NCBI GenBank assembly: GCA_030065855.1 | Contig: JASJCT010000060.1 | Location: 1-40,195 of the forward strand | Source: Myxococcota bacterium | GTDB lineage: Bacteria; Myxococcota_A; Polyangia; JAAYKL01 | DNA length: 40,195 bases | Direction of reading: 5' to 3' | Shown here: positions 23,721 to 31,407 of the stretch, piece by piece | Position numbering within the stretch: position 1 is the first letter of the stretch | Layout of the letters: each line of letters begins with the position of its first letter | The notes under the pieces: model-generated | What the model saw: only the letters and a program-made list of their open reading frames with translations | Database searches by the model: none | Told to the model about the DNA's origin: nothing | Position numbers and translations under genes: made by a program

Positions 23721-25100
23721 CTATCTCATCGACGCCACTGGAATGACGACGTATCCACCTTCGGCCACTTCAACTGTCTTTGTTATGACGTGCGACGTGC
23801 CTTTTCCTTCAAAGGTAACTTTAACCGTGTGCGTTCCAGCAGGAACTTGGGCGCGGCTCAGCGAGATCCGCGACGGCAGGGTTACCCAGGATCGGGTATC
23901 TGGGGTATCTGCCGCTGTGAGCGCACCTTGAACTGCCAATCCGGCAAGAATTGAAGCCACGCCACCACCACCCGCCTTTTTTACCGCCTGTCCGGTCGCT
24001 TCTCCAGCTGCAAACCGGGTGATCATGCGCGTAATGGCAGCCACCATCAGCCGCCCTTTGATCCCGTTCCAGGCCTCGATGACCTGCTCGGTGACGTTAA
24101 GGCCGATCTCACTATCCACTGGGCTGCCGTCGATTTCAGTGCGCGCATTGGAAAAGGTTTCAGGTGTTTTTTCCATGATCGGAAAATTTATAAACGTGAG
24201 CAGCCCCTTGGCTGCCAGCTCCTTTGCCCGAGCGGTCTGAATGGCTCCCAAGTAGGCACCTGCGATGACGATTGCGGCGCCGATGGGGATGCGCTCCGCT
24301 CTTTTGTAAGGGGCGAGCCCAACGCCGGAAACCACGAGGATCGTGCCTGTGCCAGGCGCTTTCATCGCACAGGTTTGGGCTGGCCCTTGGGGGTCGATCA
24401 CAGCATCGAGGCGGTCGGTCCTAAAGCTCGAACAGGCCGCCATCCTGCGAATGGGGTTGGTAAGGGAAGGAAACGGGGCGGCCTCAAGGGCCTCGTCGTA
24501 ATAGCCGAGGGCGCGTTCAGCATCCCCGTTCATCTCAAATGCAAACCCGGCCAGGTAGCTGCCAAGCCCGGTCAATGCGGCTTTCTCTGATGCCTCGTCT
24601 GCCAGATAGTCCTGCATTACCCGAAGCCGGCGCGCCTCTACCCGGGCCTCTTCTAACTTGTTAAGCGCCAGGTAGTTGAGCATGTTCACGGTGTTGAGCA
24701 GCAGCTTCTCGTACGCAGGGGCTTTATAGGCAGTGACGTCATCGGAAAAGAGGTATTTACCGATATTTCCCATGGTATCGTTTTTGAGGTCCAGCAATTC
24801 CATATGTTTGTCTGAAACGCGAAAATCAGCTGCCGACGATGCGTAGTTGTCAAGTCCCTGTTTTATGGTTGCCCGTTCGAGCAGTAGCAGGGCATTGTCT
24901 CCTTCTAACTTTTTAGGGAGCGCATCAGAAGTTTCTACCTCGAGGGCAGCATTGGCCATCTCGAGGGCGCGGTTTTTATCACCGGCACGCAACGCGGCGC
25001 GAACGTCTTTTACCGAACCGGCATATCCCGCACAACCGGTCGCCAGGTACGCGCAGAGGAGTCCCGAGATGATCGGGACGCGTTTGAGGTAGGGCATCAT
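23721..25100 (-). CDS. COG3014-type lipoprotein with TPR repeats
   Basis: A 459-residue lipoprotein: lipobox ATGC (Cys23), then TPR-like helices (about 30-215) including ALRAGDKNRALEMANAALEV and GDAERALGYYDEALEAAP, then a segment TILVVSGVGLAPYKRAERIP and a long hydrophobic region (about 335-400), ending in a beta-rich part with GTHTVKVTFEG. The GLAPYK/ERIP segment and layout match the uncharacterised COG3014 lipoproteins that are found next to LpoB. It starts seven bases after lpoB. A role in peptidoglycan synthase control is suggested by that pairing only. Confidence 0.78.
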   Translation of the reverse strand: MMPYLKRVPIISGLLCAYLATGCAGYAGSVKDVRAALRAGDKNRALEMANAALEVETSDALPKKLEGDNALLLLERATIKQGLDNYASSAADFRVSDKHMELLDLKNDTMGNIGKYLFSDDVTAYKAPAYEKLLLNTVNMLNYLALNKLEEARVEARRLRVMQDYLADEASEKAALTGLGSYLAGFAFEMNGDAERALGYYDEALEAAPFPSLTNPIRRMAACSSFRTDRLDAVIDPQGPAQTCAMKAPGTGTILVVSGVGLAPYKRAERIPIGAAIVIAGAYLGAIQTARAKELAAKGLLTFINFPIMEKTPETFSNARTEIDGSPVDSEIGLNVTEQVIEAWNGIKGRLMVAAITRMITRFAAGEATGQAVKKAGGGGVASILAGLAVQGALTAADTPDTRSWVTLPSRISLSRAQVPAGTHTVKVTFEGKGTSHVITKTVEVAEGGYVVIPVASMR

Positions 25101-25107
25101 CCTCAGA

Positions 25108-25707
25108 CTAATCCACGAGGCCCTTTGTCAGATTGGCCTCGTTTTGCCAGCGAATGGCACCTGTTTCAAGTTCGACAATTTTCATAAAAAGAAAGTACTG
25201 CACCCGGCGCTCATCGCCTGTTCGTTCGGCTGCGTCGTGAACCCGGCCGGTTAGGAAATATCGCGCCCCGAGTTGGCGGCCGACTTGTGCTGAATTGGCC
25301 TCGTCAAACGCGCCGCCCTGTTGCGCTCGAATCTCCTCGATGAGTTGGTCCCGGCGCGCGTGATCCACAACGGTGACAATCCCGCTGTTGATCAATGTGG
25401 TCTCCATTTTAGCGAGGAGTGCGTCCAGCTCGTCCCGGACGTGCTCGCTCGTATCATTGGCTATTGGAAAAAGGGATACGATGGGTGGTTCGGGTTCGGC
25501 CTTCCATTTTTCCACCACCGGCGATGCCATGAGCGCATTGATGTTTTCATCGAACAGCTGTTCCAGGTCCCGCTTGTCGAGACCTGTGCTCATTGCGTAA
25601 TCGTCAAGCTCCTTCATCTCTGAACCGCGGACATAGGTGGGGCCGCCGCACCCCGCACCCACGGCTACCAAAAGCCCTATTAAAACCAGAAGCGCAAATT
25701 TTTTCAT
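25108..25707 (-). CDS. lpoB: Penicillin-binding protein activator LpoB
   Basis: A 199-residue lipoprotein with lipobox GAGC (Cys20). The fold is that of LpoB/CsgG-like proteins: PPIVSLFPIANDTSEH, a helix with LDALLAKMETTLINSG, VTVVDHARRDQLIEEI, and GRQLGARYFLTGRVHD. LpoB is an outer-membrane lipoprotein that reaches through the periplasm to activate a class A penicillin-binding protein. Short linker here, as in many non-enteric versions. ATG 25707 follows GGAGGA; a start at 25770 would lack the signal at its beginning. It heads the minus-strand envelope cluster. Confidence 0.88.
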   Translation of the reverse strand: MKKFALLVLIGLLVAVGAGCGGPTYVRGSEMKELDDYAMSTGLDKRDLEQLFDENINALMASPVVEKWKAEPEPPIVSLFPIANDTSEHVRDELDALLAKMETTLINSGIVTVVDHARRDQLIEEIRAQQGGAFDEANSAQVGRQLGARYFLTGRVHDAAERTGDERRVQYFLFMKIVELETGAIRWQNEANLTKGLVD

Positions 25708-26038
25708 GGTTCCTCCGTTTTCGTTTCTAATGATGACTTTAACTATAGGCATATTGGCCCAATCCAGCAAGCCGTGCCTCCAATGACACTGTTACTCGCC
25801 ATGGGGACGAGTTGATTTGACGGCACACACCACAGTTTATTGACACAGATAGTGCTAACTGCCCAATCCAAAATGGGGTGCGTAACCATTTTGGGGAGGG
25901 GGTCCCCAAGCCCCCCTCCTGGCCTCCCCCCGGTGGGCAAATGGTCATTTAAGCACCCATCCAAATGGGCATCGGTTGATCTGGGGGTGGGGCGATGCTA
26001 AATTTTTACAGTAGGGGAGAATTAGAGGAAAAATCTGA
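25708..26038. other. Divergent promoter region between lpoB and Ser/Thr kinase genes
   Basis: About 330 bases. Bases 25868-25894 hold a perfect inverted repeat (ccaaaatgg, nine-base loop, ccattttgg). A run of C- and G-rich blocks follows (25891-25935). A possible kinase promoter is TTGATC at 25976 with TAAATT at 25999 (17-bp spacer). No coding frame is convincing. Confidence 0.5.
25868..25894. repeat. Perfect 9-bp inverted repeat, operator or hairpin
   Basis: ccaaaatgg (25868-25876) and ccattttgg (25886-25894) are exact reverse complements around a nine-base spacer, in the middle of a divergent promoter region. It is not followed by a T run on the plus strand, so a terminator is unlikely. 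It may be an operator. Confidence 0.5.
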
Positions 26039-27628
26039 ATGACCTATCCAGTGGGTACGATTCTCGACGGCAAGTACGAGCTGGGTCGCCTTATCGGCGA
26101 AGGCGGCATGGGCACCGTGTACGAAGCCACCCATCGTCTCATTCGCCGGCGACTCGCAGTGAAGTTCCTCCATTCTCAGTTCGTCACAAGTCAAGAAGTG
26201 GTTACCAGGTTCCAGCGCGAGGCCCAGGCAGCTGCTGCCATTGGCCATGAGAACATCATCGAGGTCACCGATATGGGAAGTGCACCGGATGGCGCGCCCT
26301 ACATTGTAATGGAGTACCTTGAGGGGAACGATCTAAAACAGCTGATTGCAAAAGAAGGTGTGCTGCCGCCTGCGCGTGCTGCTCACATTGCTGGACAGGC
26401 CCTTTTTGCCCTTCAGGCCGCCCACCAAGTCGGCATCATCCACCGCGACATCAAGCCGGAGAATATTTACCTCATAGATAAACCCAATCGCACTGACTAC
26501 GTTAAACTCCTGGACTTTGGCATCTCTAAATTCAGATCACTGGAGGCAGAAGGCATGAAAGGCCTGACCCAGACGGGGACGGTTCTGGGGACGCCATACT
26601 ACATGTCTCCCGAGCAAGCCCGCGGTGATCAGAATTTATCTGCCCGGTCTGACATCTACGCCATGGGCGTGATTCTCTATCAGATGCTGACCGGTAGGTT
26701 GCCGTTTGACGCGCCCAACTACAACGCTCTCCTGATAAAAATACTGACCGAAGATCCAGATCCTCCCGAAGCGGTAAATCCCGATATTCCAGCAGACCTG
26801 GCAGCGACGATCAAAGTTTCGATGGCCAGAGATCCATCAGCGCGATTTGACGATTGTTTGGCATTTCGAAACCAACTTGCAAGCCATATCCCCGGGGAGT
26901 CAGCCATCCAGCTGGACACCGGGCTCAGTCCTGCTTCCCGAACAGCGGTCCGGGCAGCCCTTGCCACAGGCACTGAGACGCCGCTCGAAATGACCCGCAC
27001 TGGCCTATTGGCGCCAAAGCGCAAGTGGGGGCTGATCGCAGGCGGTTTCTTGGGCCTTGCAGTGGTTGCTTCGGTCATCTTCATGCTCGTTCGGCCGTCT
27101 GATGCCCCTTCACCAAATGCGGCAGCTGCCCCATCTTCCACAGGATCAGCACTGGAGGTGGCAAATGACGATGAAAAAGCAACTGGGAACCAGCCCCACA
27201 GTGCAGATGTAGCAGCAGATGCAGATAAAGAAGAGATCCGCGTGAAGATTGCTGCCAACCCAAAGACAGCGACCATAAAAATCGATGGCCAGCCATTGGC
27301 TGGAAACCCCTTTGAGGGGATCTTTGTTAAAGATGGGCAGCGCCACAAAGTGGAAATTGCCGCAGCAGGCTACAAAACTGAGATCGCCGACATCAGCTTC
27401 AAAACAGATCAAACCCTGTCTTACAGCTTGATGAAAATCGAAGCCTCGACCACCACAGGGGAAACCCGATCCAAATCAACCAGTCGATCCTCCAGGAGAA
27501 GAAAAAAGAAATCAAAACGAGACGTTACGCCTGAGAAACCCCCAAGCGGATCAGTGGATCTACCCCCAGAGAAAAAACCCCGCAAAAAGCCAAAGCGCAA
27601 AATCGACGACGAAGATCCCTGGAGTTAG
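26039..27628 (+). CDS. Transmembrane Ser/Thr protein kinase with PEGA domain
   Basis: A 529-residue Hanks-type kinase. The kinase domain (about 13-285) has the Gly loop GEGGMGTVYEA (20-30), catalytic Lys42, HRDIKPEN with Asp137, DFG (159-161) and the activation end GTPYYMSPEQA. A membrane helix lies at about 330-350, then a Ser/Ala-rich linker, a PEGA domain (about 400-468; ANPKTATIKIDGQPL, VEIAAAGYKTE) and a very Lys/Arg-rich tail (about 478-529). The kinase is cytoplasmic and the PEGA part would be outside, if the topology is standard. All catalytic residues are present. AGAGGA lies ten bases upstream of the ATG. Confidence 0.93.
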   Translation: MTYPVGTILDGKYELGRLIGEGGMGTVYEATHRLIRRRLAVKFLHSQFVTSQEVVTRFQREAQAAAAIGHENIIEVTDMGSAPDGAPYIVMEYLEGNDLKQLIAKEGVLPPARAAHIAGQALFALQAAHQVGIIHRDIKPENIYLIDKPNRTDYVKLLDFGISKFRSLEAEGMKGLTQTGTVLGTPYYMSPEQARGDQNLSARSDIYAMGVILYQMLTGRLPFDAPNYNALLIKILTEDPDPPEAVNPDIPADLAATIKVSMARDPSARFDDCLAFRNQLASHIPGESAIQLDTGLSPASRTAVRAALATGTETPLEMTRTGLLAPKRKWGLIAGGFLGLAVVASVIFMLVRPSDAPSPNAAAAPSSTGSALEVANDDEKATGNQPHSADVAADADKEEIRVKIAANPKTATIKIDGQPLAGNPFEGIFVKDGQRHKVEIAAAGYKTEIADISFKTDQTLSYSLMKIEASTTTGETRSKSTSRSSRRRKKKSKRDVTPEKPPSGSVDLPPEKKPRKKPKRKIDDEDPWS

Positions 27629-27747
27629 GGCAAACGATAAAAATTTTAAAATAATTTTAAAGTTCTCTTCCCTTCCACCGATAGTACCCTCTAGGTGCAA
27701 AGCGCGAATGGGTCGCGTCAGGACTGCACCGTGGGACTTAGAGCGCT

Positions 27748-28065
27748 ATGTCGACCATTGCACCCACCGAGCTCAGACAAATACTGCGCGCCTATACCAG
27801 GCAGCTCAAAAAGGCCTACACAAAAGACGAAGCGGCAGTGCGAGTTCCAAATAAGCGCAACCGGGGATTTGAGAAGGTAGACATCTCCCCTGAGGCCAGG
27901 GAACTCGCCACCACAGCAGCATCTGAATCATCGAAGAGCGAGACAAAAAATACCTCGAAAAAAGAGATAGAAGACACCCCTTTGGATATGGCGGGCCGAG
28001 CGCAAGATGACGTACACATCGACAAACAATCACCTGACGCGGCATCTCCACCGGGGCCGCGCTGA
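27748..28065 (+). CDS. Small hydrophilic protein, possibly FlgM/DVU0524-like
   Basis: A 105-residue soluble protein. The N-terminal half, TELRQILRAYTRQLKKAY followed by FEKVDISPEARELA (41-54), resembles small deltaproteobacterial proteins of the DVU0524 type linked with FlgM, where an AYxxQL helix precedes a V-x-lSpEAr motif. The second half is Lys, Glu, Ser and Pro rich and probably disordered. Its end overlaps the start assigned to the histidine kinase by 59 bases. No flagellar genes are in the window. Ribosome site is weak; the call of family is tentative, the gene itself likely. Confidence 0.6.
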   Translation: MSTIAPTELRQILRAYTRQLKKAYTKDEAAVRVPNKRNRGFEKVDISPEARELATTAASESSKSETKNTSKKEIEDTPLDMAGRAQDDVHIDKQSPDAASPPGPR

Positions 28066-29533
28066 GACATCCGACGCCCTTGAGACAATTCGCCGCGACG
28101 TGATCCGCCTCGCTTTGAATGAGGACGACCTGGAAAAGCTCGTCCCCGCGGCGCTAACCGCCATTGCAACCGGCCTGAACTGCCCCTGCTCCTTTATCTT
28201 AAACGATGGTATTGCAGGCACCGAGGCACTTTGCAGCGATGCTGCCTTTCCAGTACAGGTGAAAGGCACCACTTTGGGGTACCTGGTTTTCGCGAGCGAT
28301 GCCAACGAGGTGCTCTCCTATGATCGCCCAACACTGCAGGAGCTCGCCGATCTGCTGGGACTGTGCGCAGTCCGTACTGAGCAGGACAAAGTGATCAGCG
28401 AGCTCCAGGAAGCATCAGAAGACGTTCTGTTTCACGCCCCTGACGCCATCTTTGTAACGGACTTTGAGGGGGTCATTCAGCTGGCCAATCGGTGTGCGCT
28501 GGAGATCATCGGTGCCGGCTCTGGCGACGTGGAAGGCCAATCAATCGAGCAGGTGCTGGGATGGCCCCTGCCCGGGAGTTCAGCCTATCGCGACATGGCC
28601 ATACGCGGGCAAAGCGCAGAAATCGAGCTAAATGGCGCCAATGGACGGCGTCTCGTATCTGTCTCCCTATCCATCATCGGCGAGTCGGAGAGCGGGCAGG
28701 TGCTCAACGTGCTTCGAGATATTACAGAAGAGCGGCAAGCCCAGCTGGCAGTGCGACAGAGCGAACGCTTCGCCCTGATGGGCGAAACCGTGGCCTATCT
28801 GCTCCACGAAATGAACAATCCCTTGGCAGCCCTCCTCGCCAGTCTCACCCATGCGCGAAAGCGGGGCGATCAAGTGGGCGAGAACCTGGAGCGATTGGAG
28901 GCCGTGGCAGAGCGTGATCCAGCCATCGGGGTTTCAGAGGAGACCCTTTCCTCCCTTTGCCAGGCGCTCGACCAACTCAAACAAGGTGTGGATCGGGCAG
29001 AGCAATCTGGAAAGCGCATCCAGGATACCATGGCCACCCTGCGGTCGATTCACCGGGATGCCCGGGGCAAAGGGCCGCAACTGGTGGACTTGGGACTGGA
29101 GCTCAACCTGGCAATCCGAGTGGCCGAGCAGGAAACCGCGGCAGCGGTAAAAATAGTTCGATCGGACGCACCGCTTCAACTGGTGACAGCAGTGCCGCTC
29201 CAGCTGGCAGAGGCGTTGGGTGCCATCGTAAAAAATGCGATCCAGGCCGCGCAAGTTCGCCCAGACGGCCGTGTGGAAATTTCTACAGCACAACGTGGTG
29301 ATACCCTGCGGATTGTTGTCTCAGACAACGGCCCAGGTATGACCGAATCCATTAGAAAGCGGGCGTTCATGCCGTTTTTCACCACCAAGCCCATCGGCCA
29401 GGCACTAGGTCTCGGATTGACCCTGGCCGAAGGTGCGATCCATAAAATGGGCGGCACTATCTGCTTGGAGAGTGTCGTCGGCAAGGGAACGCACGCTGTG
29501 GTGACGCTGCTCGTATCTCAAGAACTTGTCTGA
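28007..29533 (+). CDS. GAF-PAS soluble sensor histidine kinase
   Basis: Up to 508 residues, no membrane segment. A GAF-like region (about 44-125) is followed by a PAS domain (about 135-245; DAIFVTDFEGVIQLANR), the H-box LLHEMNNPLAA (His267) and a HATPase domain (AIVKNAIQAA, DNGPGM, GLGLTLAEGA). It has no response regulator beside it, so the partner lies elsewhere. The start is uncertain: ATG 28007 overlaps the previous gene by 59 bases and its first 25 residues look non-family; a TTG at 28079 or GTG at 28100 is also possible. It follows the small FlgM-like gene and may be co-transcribed. Confidence 0.85.
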   Translation: MTYTSTNNHLTRHLHRGRAETSDALETIRRDVIRLALNEDDLEKLVPAALTAIATGLNCPCSFILNDGIAGTEALCSDAAFPVQVKGTTLGYLVFASDANEVLSYDRPTLQELADLLGLCAVRTEQDKVISELQEASEDVLFHAPDAIFVTDFEGVIQLANRCALEIIGAGSGDVEGQSIEQVLGWPLPGSSAYRDMAIRGQSAEIELNGANGRRLVSVSLSIIGESESGQVLNVLRDITEERQAQLAVRQSERFALMGETVAYLLHEMNNPLAALLASLTHARKRGDQVGENLERLEAVAERDPAIGVSEETLSSLCQALDQLKQGVDRAEQSGKRIQDTMATLRSIHRDARGKGPQLVDLGLELNLAIRVAEQETAAAVKIVRSDAPLQLVTAVPLQLAEALGAIVKNAIQAAQVRPDGRVEISTAQRGDTLRIVVSDNGPGMTESIRKRAFMPFFTTKPIGQALGLGLTLAEGAIHKMGGTICLESVVGKGTHAVVTLLVSQELV

Positions 29534-29588
29534 TGGCCCAGTCCGAGCTAGCGTTACTTCATAGGGGGGGTCAAGTGGGAGACGTGCA

Positions 29589-30191
29589 ATGGCAGCTGCC
29601 CATGCCCACATGCAGTGCGCAGAGGTGCCCAAAGCGGTTATTGCATTGATCTGCGTGGCATCCGGCTTCATGTTGGCCTGTGACCCGGTGGACGGGACAG
29701 ATCCCTATGCCCTCTGGGAGACATTCGAGGGTGCCCAGGCCAGCTATCGCTTTCGGTATCTGTCCCCGCCGTGGGAAGATATTTCGCCGTCCGATACAAC
29801 TGAATGGCTGCTTGTGGTGAATCCCCGTGCACCGGCCTTCAACCCGGCTGGCTTGCCTGGGGACGGCATTCGCGGTCAGATGATCCTGGGGGTTCGGACA
29901 GTAGGAGATGGGGATGCATATGATGCGGCCGAGGCAGATTTGGCAAAGTGGTCAGAAGCCCAGGAGGTTTTTTTTGCTGAGACGGCCCAGCCGTTCACAA
30001 ACTTAAAAGGAGATGAGGGATTTCGGGTGTCAGCCCGCAGTGAAGATCGCTATTTAACCGCTGCCTATTGGGATCTTGATGGCGATAACATTGGGGTAAT
30101 GACCATTGTGGGCAAGCACGACTTGGACACAGCTGATATTGCGTTGCTCCTTCGCAGCTTCGAACCAAAGGAACGAGCGTCGGCATGGTGA
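29589..30191 (+). CDS. Lipoprotein of unknown function
   Basis: A 200-residue lipoprotein with lipobox MLAC (Cys31) after a rather long N-region; a Met at position 8 is an alternative start. The mature part has FRYLSPPWEDISPSD, EWLLVVNPRAPAFNP and a C-terminal YWDLDGDNIGVMTIVGKHD, a mixed alpha/beta layout. I do not recognise the family. GTGGGAG lies before the ATG. Its stop overlaps the start of the zinc-ribbon gene by seven bases, so the two are coupled. Confidence 0.7.
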   Translation: MAAAHAHMQCAEVPKAVIALICVASGFMLACDPVDGTDPYALWETFEGAQASYRFRYLSPPWEDISPSDTTEWLLVVNPRAPAFNPAGLPGDGIRGQMILGVRTVGDGDAYDAAEADLAKWSEAQEVFFAETAQPFTNLKGDEGFRVSARSEDRYLTAAYWDLDGDNIGVMTIVGKHDLDTADIALLLRSFEPKERASAW

Positions 30192-31219
30192 AAGTGGACG
30201 CATTGGCGATCCATGCACGCTGGGCAGCGCTATTTTTAGCGATCGTGTGTTGCGCTGTTATCGGCCGCGCTGAGGAAATCGTTTGTCCGATCTGTGGCAA
30301 GGCCTTCCCGGACACAACTGAGAACTGCCCCAATGACGGCGCAAATCTCAAATCTCTGGGCATTCCATTGGCATCAAAAGCCAAAGATGAGGACGATACC
30401 CCAGATATTGAAGATCAGGATACAGGGATGGAGGACCCGGCTGCATCAACTGAAACAACTGAATCGTCCCCCAAGTACAAACGCTTGGATTCGGAAAAAG
30501 CCCACCGGGCCTTCAAGAGAAATGACGGAAAAAAAGATAGGACCGGCTATTCCGACCGGTTCAGTCGCGTGGCCAGGGAGCGGCCAGCCCTGTCATCTGG
30601 TACTAAGAAGCATCGGCAAGACGCAGCAGCAGCCCTGTTCCAAGAAGAAGATTTAAGGCGCCGGTCCGAATATGAGCGGATCCGCGCGAGAGAGTGGGCG
30701 AACCGAAGAAAAGTCCATGCAGTAAAGGAGATCCTCGCTGAAAAAGATCGACAAAAAGTAAAAGATCGCATTGTCGAAGGAATTGGCGCACCCATTACAT
30801 CTCTGGGCATGCGCCTGTTCTGGATGGCAGAAGGGGATGACCCAGGGCTCGTTAAAGCAGCAGAAATCGACTTAAACCTGGCCAGATATCGACTGCGCTT
30901 GGGCCTATCGTCTCTCATTGGTGTTCGCGCTTTGGACGCACGAGATGAGCTCATCTTCCTGGAACACATATCTGCTGGATTTCAGTGGCCCAGGAGATAT
31001 TCGCCATTTGCACTTATCAAAGGCGGCATTGGGGTTCTGGCGAGTGATCGATTTGGGTCAACCCTGGTCTATTTTATTACTTCGTTTGGTGTGGAAATCG
31101 GCATTGATGCCTGGATTTCTCCGTGGATATCAGTGACACCAGTCGTTGGATACGAAAGATGCATGCTAGATGATGCATACTGGAATAGTTTTACATACAA
31201 GGTTTCAGTTGGATTCTAG
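30185..31219 (+). CDS. Exported protein with zinc-ribbon motif and barrel-like C-terminus
   Basis: A 344-residue protein. A signal-like hydrophobic segment (about 13-29) is followed at once by CPICGKAFPDTTENCPNDG (34-52), the CPxCG...CPxDG ribbon common in myxobacterial proteins. A polar, acidic then basic region (about 60-200) with EEDLRRRSEYERIRAREW suggests a coiled coil. From about 215 the pattern turns to alternating hydrophobic strands (RLRLGLSSLIG, AGFQWPRRYSPFALIKGG, FITSFGVEIGID) ending in VSVGF, a typical outer-membrane barrel end. A metal-bound ribbon outside the cytoplasm is unusual. Function is unknown. A strong promoter for dnaG follows. Confidence 0.7.
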   Translation: MVKVDALAIHARWAALFLAIVCCAVIGRAEEIVCPICGKAFPDTTENCPNDGANLKSLGIPLASKAKDEDDTPDIEDQDTGMEDPAASTETTESSPKYKRLDSEKAHRAFKRNDGKKDRTGYSDRFSRVARERPALSSGTKKHRQDAAAALFQEEDLRRRSEYERIRAREWANRRKVHAVKEILAEKDRQKVKDRIVEGIGAPITSLGMRLFWMAEGDDPGLVKAAEIDLNLARYRLRLGLSSLIGVRALDARDELIFLEHISAGFQWPRRYSPFALIKGGIGVLASDRFGSTLVYFITSFGVEIGIDAWISPWISVTPVVGYERCMLDDAYWNSFTYKVSVGF

Positions 31220-31264
31220 TCTTAAAATATACCCTACCTATTGAAAAATATCGCAAATTAGACC

Positions 31265-31292
31265 TTGACATGGTTTTTTCGAACCATATACT
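31265..31292 (+). promoter_or_regulatory. Sigma70 promoter of the dnaG-rpoD-purF operon
   Basis: TTGACA (31265-31270) and TATACT (31287-31292) are separated by 16 bases, a near-consensus housekeeping promoter. It lies 46 bases after the previous gene and about 115 bases before the dnaG GTG start. Confidence 0.75.
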
Positions 31293-31316
31293 TCATCGGT
31301 TTCTTGCTCGGATATG

Positions 31317-31335
31317 TATTGTATTTCATACAATA
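31317..31335. promoter_or_regulatory. Palindrome in the dnaG leader, possible operator
   Basis: TATTGTAT, spacer ttc, ATACAATA: a perfect 8-bp inverted repeat about 25 bases downstream of the predicted -10 element. It could bind a repressor or form an early hairpin in the mRNA leader. The A/T content makes a terminator unlikely. Confidence 0.45.
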
Positions 31336-31407
31336 AAGAAGGATGGGAAACAAGCAAATTCAACCCAGGGGAGAACACGGGAAACCGGATCTATTCGAGG
31401 ATACAGC

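Noticed and set aside
31270..31407. 46-codon extension of primase
   Set aside because: It would place the promoter -10 box and the leader palindrome inside the gene and adds residues absent from DnaG proteins.
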